Positions 57,246-64,000 of a stretch of 64,000 bases of DNA are shown here, in pieces. Under the pieces are notes generated by a model. The model did no database searches and was not told the origin of the DNA. It worked only from the letters and a program-made list of their open reading frames with translations. Position 1 is the first letter of the stretch; each line of letters starts with the position of its first letter. This DNA comes from Perilla frutescens (Eukaryota > Streptophyta > Magnoliopsida > Lamiales > Lamiaceae), in contig BRKX01000006.1 in assembly GCA_026008535.1 (NCBI GenBank), forward strand, positions 40,474,664 to 40,538,663, read 5' to 3'. Position numbers and translations under genes: made by a program.

Positions 57246-58347
57246 GGGATAAGGGCCAAATAGGCCCCTGAACTTATTTGGGGGGAACAATTAGGCCCTC
57301 GAACTTTTTTTGCCTCGATTGAGCCACTGAACTTTTATTTTGGGCTCAATCAAGCCCCTCCGTCACACACATCACAAATGGCAGTTAGTGAGGAATCAAA
57401 ACAACGTCGTTTTGTATTTGCCCAAAAAAAAATTAATTTTTTTTTAATTTCTTGTTTTTTCCAATTTTCTTTTCCTTTTTTATTATTTCTGTTCTTTCAT
57501 GTTCTTCAGTCAAAATTATATTTCCAGCCTTGTTTTAGTTCCAAAAAATCTACAAAAAATACGAAAAAAATTCAGAATCTGATTCTAGCTATGCTCCAGA
57601 AATCCCAACCAACAAAAAGAAATCAAAAAAGTCAAGGAGAGCTCAGAAATCAAATCAAAAATCAAAAATTCCAACCAACAAAAAGAAATAAAAAAAAATT
57701 CCAGATACAAAGAGAGATGAAAAAGATGAGGGAGATACAGATTCAGAATATGTAGGCGAAGGCTTACCTCAATTCCTGAGCTTGAATACCGAATCCTCAA
57801 ATTTAAAGACTTAAAAAAATAATCAGGTGAGTGGGTATTTAGCGTTGGAGGAGATCTGACCAACCTCTACCCAATCCCCCTCTGCTCTTGACGTCGAAGA
57901 CCTTTGTCGAGGTTGCGGCGGCGGGCGCGTTTCAGGGAGGGATCTTAGTAGCTGTTGAAGTTGTCAAGGCCTACGACGCCGTCGCCGCGGTGCTTGAGGG
58001 CGAGGGAGACGTGGCTGCCGACAAAGCCGGCGGTGCCGGTGACGAGGACTGAGAGGTGGTCGCGGCCGGCGGAGTGGGAGGGGGAGCCGGAGGCGGAGGC
58101 GGGTTAATGGATTTTGGGGCGAGGCGGGTTTTTGGATTTTGGGTCATTTAATTATTTTTTTTGGGCAAATAAAAAACGACGTCGTTTTACGTCGTTTTGA
58201 TTCTTCACTAACGACCGTTTGTGAGGTGTGTGACAGAGGGACTTGATTGAGCCCAAAATAAAAGAGGGGCTCAATCGAGACAAAAAAAGTTCGAGGACCT
58301 AATTATTCCCTCAAATAAGTTCATAGGCTTATTTGGTCCTTTATCCC
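57246..58347. mobile_element. Pack-MULE with long TIRs, 9-bp TSD TTTAAAATT
   Basis: The left end GGGATAAGGGCCAAATAGGCC and the inverted right end GGGATAAAGGACCAAATAAGCC begin TIRs of about 190 bp. They continue through TCAATCAAGCCCCTC, TTAGTGAGGAATCAAAACAA and GTCGTTTT-like blocks. TTTAAAATT flanks both sides (57237-57245 and 58348-58356), the 9-bp duplication of Mutator-like elements. The interior includes a GC-rich host gene fragment (57886-58105). The plus-strand frame 57378-57755 is low-complexity and not a gene. Confidence 0.85.
57886..58105 (-). pseudogene. GAE-like: Captured fragment of a UDP-glucuronate 4-epimerase gene
   Basis: Minus-strand translation gives HSAGRDHLSVLVTGTAGFVG, then SHVSLALKHRGDGVVGLDNF and NSY, a TAA where the family has Tyr, then DPSLKRARRRNLDKG. 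This is the NAD-binding Rossmann start (GxxGFVG) of plant GAE enzymes, Golgi membrane proteins that convert UDP-glucuronate to UDP-galacturonate for pectin. Only about 70 residues are present, without the catalytic Y-x-x-x-K. GC content is far above the flanks. It sits between the two TIRs of a MULE, so it is a transduplicated, non-functional copy. Confidence 0.75.
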
Positions 58348-58356
58348 TTTAAAATT

Positions 58357-59150
58357 AGTGTATTATTTTAAGTCACGATTTCAATTTGCAACGAAAAAGA
58401 AAAGCATTATTATTATTATTATTATTATTATAGCGGTGATGTGCCTGTTTCCAACTATCCGTCGCCAACTATCCGTCGAATCTTAAGAATATGGCTATGG
58501 CCCCACTATTATTACTAATTACCAATTTATCATTCTTTCCTTATGCTAATAGTTTTGAAAACAATGCTACTTTACTGTTGCCTAAAAAAAATGCTACTTT
58601 ATTGTTAATTAATTAATGCACGCACACAATTAATACGGAACCGATAAATGTGAATAACACAACACAATCTCCAATAAAATTAAAAATAAAATAATTGTCG
58701 ATAATATCCAAATATATTAATATAATATATCTCAAACAATAGATTTTATTTAAAAATGTCTCTACTATCGATAATCTAAAAAAATGCATGAACTAAAATT
58801 GATGACTAAAATTGATGTTTTGTATATGCACGTTGAATTTCATCGGCCCACCAATACTTTTGGATATAAATTAGACAGGAAGATATTTTTACATAAAGAA
58901 CTCGTAATTCGAGCACTTTTCATTTTTTGGTAGATTATTGATAGTATGAAATATTTTTTAAACAAAGTCTATATTTTAAAATATATTGATATATTCGGCC
59001 TTAAAAAAGGGCAAGAAAGGATGATGATGAGCTGGAGCCCAAAGAAGAAAATTCTTACATTATACATACCGTTAATGTACTTCTAGTTTTAGCCACTTTT
59101 GAAAATAGAAGGTTTGATTTTAATTTTAATAATCATTCTTATAAAATATA
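58357..59150. other. AT-rich intergenic DNA with (TTA)n tract
   Basis: Contains a TTA repeat at about 58407-58431. No gene or paired terminal repeat seen. Confidence 0.55.
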
Positions 59151-59383
59151 CTCACCCCATTTCATTTTCATTGTTGTTTTAATTTTTTTTTATCTAAAAT
59201 TAACAATTAACTTTATGAACTAACATAACCATCCTTCATATATGACATAAAATATTATTCACTTATATTTTCCTAAAATAAAGTTTGTGATAGGATGAGA
59301 GATTGTGTGAAAATATATAAAATAACAAATATTTTGACATAATAAAAAAAGTTAAAACAATAATCATAATGAAACAGAGGAAG
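59151..59383. mobile_element. Stowaway-like MITE upstream of the second ABCB gene
   Basis: The left end CTCACCCCATTTCATTTTCATT then GTTGTTTTAATTTTTTT is matched by the inverse right end (AAAAAAGTTAAAACAATAATC, ATAATGAAACAGAGGAAG). TA flanks both ends (59149-59150 and 59384-59385). 233 bp, same family as 55686-55949. Confidence 0.65.
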
Positions 59384-59441
59384 TAATTTATAGTTATTTT
59401 TTTAAATAGTTATTTGCATGAAAGACGTCTATTAATTCAAA

Positions 59442-59806
59442 GGGTTAATTGCCAAAAATTTCACCACCTTTGAATGAATTTGCAATTTAAACACGACTTT
59501 TAAAACGTTGCAATAATAACCCAATTTTTTCATTTGTAGCAAATTCGACACTTCTAACGTGTTCCTGATGATCATAATTATGATGTGGGAATGATTTTCC
59601 AAGTGAGCATATTAATTCGATTTATGGGAGTTGAAAATAGGAATTTTCATATTATGAAATGCTAATTTTTCGATTGTCGAAATTTTATGAAGGTGTGTAT
59701 TTTGCTACAAGTTAAAAGGTTGGGTTATTATTACAATGTTTTAAAATCGTATTTAAATTGTAAATTGATTCAAATTAAAGGTCGTGAATTTTATAGTAAT
59801 TAACCC
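59442..59806. mobile_element. MULE-type MITE, 9-bp TSD TAATTCAAA
   Basis: The left end GGGTTAATTGCCAAAAATTTC and the inverted right end GGGTTAATTACTATAAAATTC extend as TIRs of about 85 bp (TTTGAATGAATTTGCAATTTA, AATAATAACCCA). TAATTCAAA flanks both ends (59433-59441 and 59807-59815). 365 bp, no coding capacity. Confidence 0.75.
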
Positions 59807-59815
59807 TAATTCAAA

Positions 59816-61222
59816 TTGCTTAAATGTTGTTGTTTTTTTAATGCAAGTAACATTTATTTTATTTTTTATTTCTCTTTTTTATTACAATTTTGGCTCTTTT
59901 CTTTTTTTCTTTGCTTTTTGGTGGGGTGACAATTATATATCTGTTATCCAATTATGTGAATTCGATCATGTTGTTAATTAATCATCAAGTGATCAATTAG
60001 CCGTTTGAATGGGTACTAGTCCAAAGGAATGAATAAAAGTCTTTATAATAAGAGTTTTTTTTTGTTTAAACCACAAAATAAGTAGAATAACATATATATT
60101 TACACTTTTTTTAATATTAAAGTTACTAAAATAATATTTACACTATCGTGAGTGTTGATGCATTAATGTTTCCAAATATATATAATTACAGTATATAATA
60201 TTGATCGAAAAAACGAAGCAACTTGTTCACGCAGTGCTTCCTCACCAAATAAGCAATACTTTATAACTAGAATTCTTGAGTTTAGCTTTCTGACTATGCA
60301 GATGCTCACGCTTTGATTACATTGCACGCATCTCTATCACTCACTCCCTCCTTTTAAATATTAGTAATTGTGTGTGTGTGTGTGAGTTGTTAAACTTTGC
60401 TTTCCTTCAAATTAGGATTTAGGCCCTTTAAACTTAACTAAAACCAGTTGCTTCAGACCAGCCGATCCATCATCAGATCCTCAATATTTAAAAAGTGGTC
60501 AGTTGCTCTCTCTCTCTCTCTCTCTCTTGTTTATAATTATACATATTTTGTACATACTTTTACCAGTTGAGCTGCTTCTTGAAAAAGTATGTATCTTGTT
60601 TTCTTTCCAACTGACAGAAATCTGTTTGTGCAGTCTTGAATTGGGTTGCCTCTGAGTAATCACCTCAGCTCTTTATTAATTTCTCTTTATGTCTTTGCTT
60701 ACTTTGTGGCCCAATCCATCCTGGCCTAGCATGAGTGTGATTGAATGTGAAAGAAAGAAAGACTGCCATATTCCAATAAAACCACAGCTTTATAGTTGAT
60801 ATGCATATATTTGAGATCAGTTTTTGTTTTGTTTTCTAGTTTGTAGTAGCCCTAGCAGTCTTCAATCAATATAAGGAGGGTTTGGTTGATCTGTTTTGAG
60901 ATTAGTTAATTGTGTTAGAAGAGAGTAAATTAAAGAGCAATAAGTTGTGATATTAATATATGGTATGTTTAATTAAAATTATAATATGAATGAATGGGTT
61001 GAGCAGCTAAGCTAGCTTGTAGATGAAGAAGCATGTCTTGAGTTGGTGTGACTTCGTTGTGTTCGTCTTTAACTTGCCTTGTCTTGATATGTATCAGTAT
61101 CTGTATCTTTATATATCTGTATGAGATTGATGATTGATGATTGATTTTTGTATCCAGCAGCAGCAGCTCTGCAGTCTGCAGTCTGCAATCTGCTGCAGAA
61201 TTGAAGAAGATTTGGTTTAAGG
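59816..61222 (+). promoter_or_regulatory. Upstream region and 5' leader of the second ABCB gene
   Basis: Noncoding. Microsatellites: (TG)n near 60369-60383 and (CT)n at 60505-60528. A GCAGCAGCAG/CTGCAGTCTGCAG run (61157-61196) lies in the likely leader. TATA-like stretches occur near 61108-61120. The ATG at 61223 follows TTGGTTTAAGG. No other gene seen. Confidence 0.45.
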
Positions 61223-62368
61223 ATGAATGATGAGGAGAATGCTGTGGCTTTTTACAAGCTGTTTGCTTTTGCTGATTCCATTGACAAAATACTAATGATT
61301 ATTGGTTCCATTGGAGCTGTGGGGAATGGCATCTCCCTACCTCTTATGACTGTCCTTTTCGGGGATCTCGTTGATTCTTTCGGCCAAAACCAGACCAAAG
61401 ATGTTGTTTCTGTTGTTTCTAAGGTACTCCATCATCAATCATCAATCATAGATCTTAACTTGTATTGGATATTTGGACTCATCTCTACCTCTCCTCTCCA
61501 AATTGTAGGTAGCATTGAAGTTTGTGTATCTGGCTCTGGGATGTGGTGCAGCAGCATTTCTGCGTAAGCAGCAGCAGCAGCAGTACATTCATTCATTCGT
61601 TCGTTCATTCATTCATTCATTCTCGAGATCTTAACTTGCAGAGGTGACCGGGTGGATGATCACCGGGGAAAGGCAGGCTGCACGAATTAGGAGTCTTTAT
61701 TTGAGAACAATCTTGAGGCAGGACGTTGCTTTCTTTGATAAGGAAACCAACACCGGAGAAGTGGTGGGACGAATGTCTGGAGACACTGTACTAATTCAAG
61801 ATGCCATGGGAGAGAAGGTTGGCAAATTCATACAGCTTGTAGCAACATTTTTGGGAGGCTTCGTCATTGCCTTTATGAAAGGGTGGCTTCTCACTCTTGT
61901 CATGCTCTCCTCCATTCCTCCTCTCGTCATCTCCGGTGGAGTCATGTCTGCTGTCTTATCAAAGATGGCTTCTCACGCCCAAAATGCATACGCTAAGGCT
62001 GCAACCGTCGTGGAGCAGACTATTGGTTCTATTAAAACTGTATGCATCTCCTTCTCTACTCTCTACCAGAATAAAACGTGTAGAATGTTGATTGAAATGA
62101 ATCCAATGAATGATTGATTGATGCAGGTGGCTTCATTTACTGGAGAAAAACGAGCTGTGGCAGCCTACCAGAGGTCCCTCATCAAGGCTTATCAATCGGG
62201 TGTGCAGGAAGGATGGGCCACCGGATTAGGTTTTGGAAGTGCAATGTTCATTATATTCTGCAGTTATGCTCTGGCTATTTGGTTTGGTGCTAAAATGATC
62301 TTGGAGAAAGGTTATACTGGTGGTGAAGTGCTCAATGTCATTATTGCAGTCTTAACTGGTTCCATGTA

Positions 62369-62409
<41 letters not shown>

Positions 62410-64000
62410 AAACTTCATTGCTAACATCAACACATGTCACTGCAGGTCTCTGGGACAGGCATCCCCTTGCATGAGTGCATTTGCAGCAGGTCGAGCAGCA
62501 GCCTACAAGATGTTCGAGACTATAAACAGGAAGCCGGAAATAGATGCATATGATGTGAGGGGGAAGAAGCTCCAAGACATTCGCGGGGACATTGAGCTAA
62601 GAGATGTTCATTTCAGCTATCCGGCTAGGCCAGACGAGCAGATATTCACCGGCTTCTCTCTATTCATCCCTAGTGGCACCACAGCGGCTTTGGTAGGGCA
62701 GAGCGGGAGTGGCAAGTCAACCGTGATCAGCTTGATAGAGAGGTTCTATGATCCACAAGCTGGCCAAGTACTAATCGATGGGATCAATCTCAAAGAGCTG
62801 CAGCTCAAGTGGATTAGGTCAAAAATCGGCCTTGTGAGCCAAGAACCGGTGCTCTTCACGGGCAGCATTAAGGATAACATCGCGTATGGAAAGGATGGTG
62901 CAACTGCTGAGGAGATCAGAGTGGCTGCAGAAGTAGCCAATGCTGCTAAGTTCATCGATAAATTGCCTCAGGGAGTTAATAGTATGGTAGGCGAGCATGG
63001 CACTCAGCTTTCTGGAGGTCAGAAGCAGAGAATCGCCATAGCCAGAGCAATCCTTAAAGACCCGAGGATCTTACTTCTGGACGAGGCTACAAGTGCACTG
63101 GATGCAGAATCCGAGAGAATCGTGCAGGAGGCACTAGACAGGATTATGGTAAACCGAACAACAGTCATTGTAGCCCATCGTCTCAGCACAGTCCGGAATG
63201 CTAATATGATCGCGGTTATTCATCAAGGAAAGATGGTCGAGAAAGGAACACATGATGAACTACTCCAAGATCCTCAAGGGGCATATTCTCAGCTCATACA
63301 CTTGCAAGAAACAAATAAAAACATCCATGAAAAAGAAAACTCCGACTCTGGTCGCCACTCCTCCAGTCGAAAACTGTCATTCAATCGCTCCATTAGTAAG
63401 GGATCATCTGATATAGGAAACAGCAGCCGTCGGACATCATTACCCCTATCATTTGCTCTACCACATACAACAATCAATCCATCCGACAACTCCACACCCA
63501 CACTAGACAATGAAAAGCTTCCTAAAGTCTCCATCCGTCGCCTTGCCTATCTTAATAAACCTGAGCTACCGGTGCTGGTACTAGGAGCTATAGCTGCAAT
63601 TGTCAATGGTGCAGTAATGCCAATATTTGGCATACTGATTTCAAGCGTGATCAAGACCTTTTTCGACACACCACATAAACTGCGTGAGGACTCGAAATTT
63701 TGGGCCCTGATATTCGTGGGGCTCGGGGGGGCATCATTGGTGGCGTTTCCAGCTAGGACGTATCTCTTTGGCGTGGCAGGGAATAAGTTGATCAAGAGAA
63801 TCAGGCTGATGTGCTTCGAGAAGGTGGTAAGCATGGAAGTGGCGTGGTTTGATGAGGCCGAGCATTCGAGTGGTGTGATAGGAGCAAGGCTATCGGCTGA
63901 TGCAGCCAGCGTTCGAGCTCTAGTAGGCGATGCTCTAGCACAGATGGTTCAAGACTTGTCCTCAGCTGTAGTTGGGCTGGCTATTGCTTTCCAAGCTAGT
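61223..64000 (+). CDS. ABCB11-like: ABC transporter B family member (ABCB4/11/21-like), 5' part, runs off the window
   Basis: Paralogue of the gene at 20139. Exons: 61223-61423, 61509-61563, 61642-62039, 62127-62365, 62446 to the window end; 816 codons are visible, all open. TMD1 spans about residues 20-300. NBD1 has Walker A GQSGSGKST (382-390), LSGGQ (486-490), Walker B ILLLDE (506-511) and VAHR in the H-loop. TMD2 begins near residue 670 and is cut at IAFQAS. Exon 3 joins MGEK to VGKFIQL without the 4.1-kb intron of the first gene, and exon 5 joins LPQ to GVNS without its 85-bp intron. The inter-domain linker is Ser/Arg-rich (HSSSRKLSFNRSISKGSS), not acidic, and could be a phosphorylation-controlled region as in other ABCBs. 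Like its neighbour, it has a short N-terminus. Confidence 0.93.
61569..61622 (+). repeat. (CAG)n and (TTCA/TTCG)n tracts in ABCB intron 2
   Basis: AGCAGCAGCAGCAG is followed by ATTCATTCATTCGTTCGTTC and more ATTC units, filling most of the 78-bp second intron of the second ABCB gene. Confidence 0.85.
62371..62405 (+). repeat. (CT)n microsatellite in ABCB intron 4
   Basis: A CT run of about 34 bp inside the short fourth intron of the second ABCB gene (62366-62445), before the TGCAG acceptor. Confidence 0.9.

Noticed and set aside
57378..57755. A 125-codon + strand frame upstream of the GAE fragment
   Set aside because: Lys/Asn/Gln-rich low-complexity translation within the MULE; no family resemblance.

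Overview
This window is nuclear DNA of a flowering plant, almost certainly a eudicot. The evidence is spliced GT-AG genes, plant-type ABCB and BAHD proteins, AT-rich intergenic DNA, and dense Ty1/copia, Ty3/gypsy, MULE, hAT, Helitron, Stowaway and Tourist elements. Protein flavour hints at an asterid (perhaps Lamiales), but that is a guess. Only three ordinary host genes are visible, all on the + strand: a complete ABC transporter of subfamily B (20139-29393, nine exons, 1,239 aa), an intronless BAHD acyltransferase (29991-31250, 419 aa), and a second ABCB transporter (61223 to beyond the window end). The two ABCB genes are close paralogues. They share exon boundaries except for two introns present only in the first; one of these is 4.1 kb long and filled with transposon debris.

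Layout. 1-14231: a nest of retrotransposons. A SIRE-like Ty1/copia element on the minus strand (5' LTR 13268-14231) was interrupted by a gag-only Ty3/gypsy element (5608-11309, minus) and cut at its RNase H end by a Ty3/gypsy element with a 2.9-kb LTR (1-2944, plus). 14292-15936: a long-TIR element flanked by TA repeats. 15974-20138: AT-rich DNA with a Stowaway MITE, a probable Helitron 3' end, an orphan housekeeping-type promoter and a SINE-like fragment. 20139-31250: ABCB and BAHD genes. 31450-36036: a pogo-like remnant interrupted by a 3.9-kb Helitron carrying an RPA-like gene and a collapsed Rep-helicase. 36373-36897: three tandem copies of a unit of about 180 bp. 37018-43745: a long-TIR element split by a gypsy solo LTR (TSD CAATC), which is itself split by a copia solo LTR (TSD ATAAC). 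43805-44243: a Tourist-type MITE. 44862-53792: a complete Ty1/copia element with similar LTRs but a decayed pol. 53826-56290: another TA-flanked long-TIR element interrupted by a hAT element (8-bp TSD). 57075-57184: a probable SINE. 57246-58347: a Pack-MULE (9-bp TSD) holding a fragment of a UDP-glucuronate 4-epimerase gene. 59151-59806: two MITEs upstream of the second ABCB gene.

How the genes relate. The ABCB proteins belong to the plant ABCB4/11/21-type exporter group (auxin and, in some plants, alkaloid transport). The BAHD enzyme transfers an acyl group from acyl-CoA to an alcohol. Their adjacency fits either simple tandem duplication of a transporter or a loose metabolic neighbourhood; the sequence alone cannot decide. 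Everything else is transposon-derived. Boundaries were read by eye from terminal repeats and target-site duplications (TSDs).
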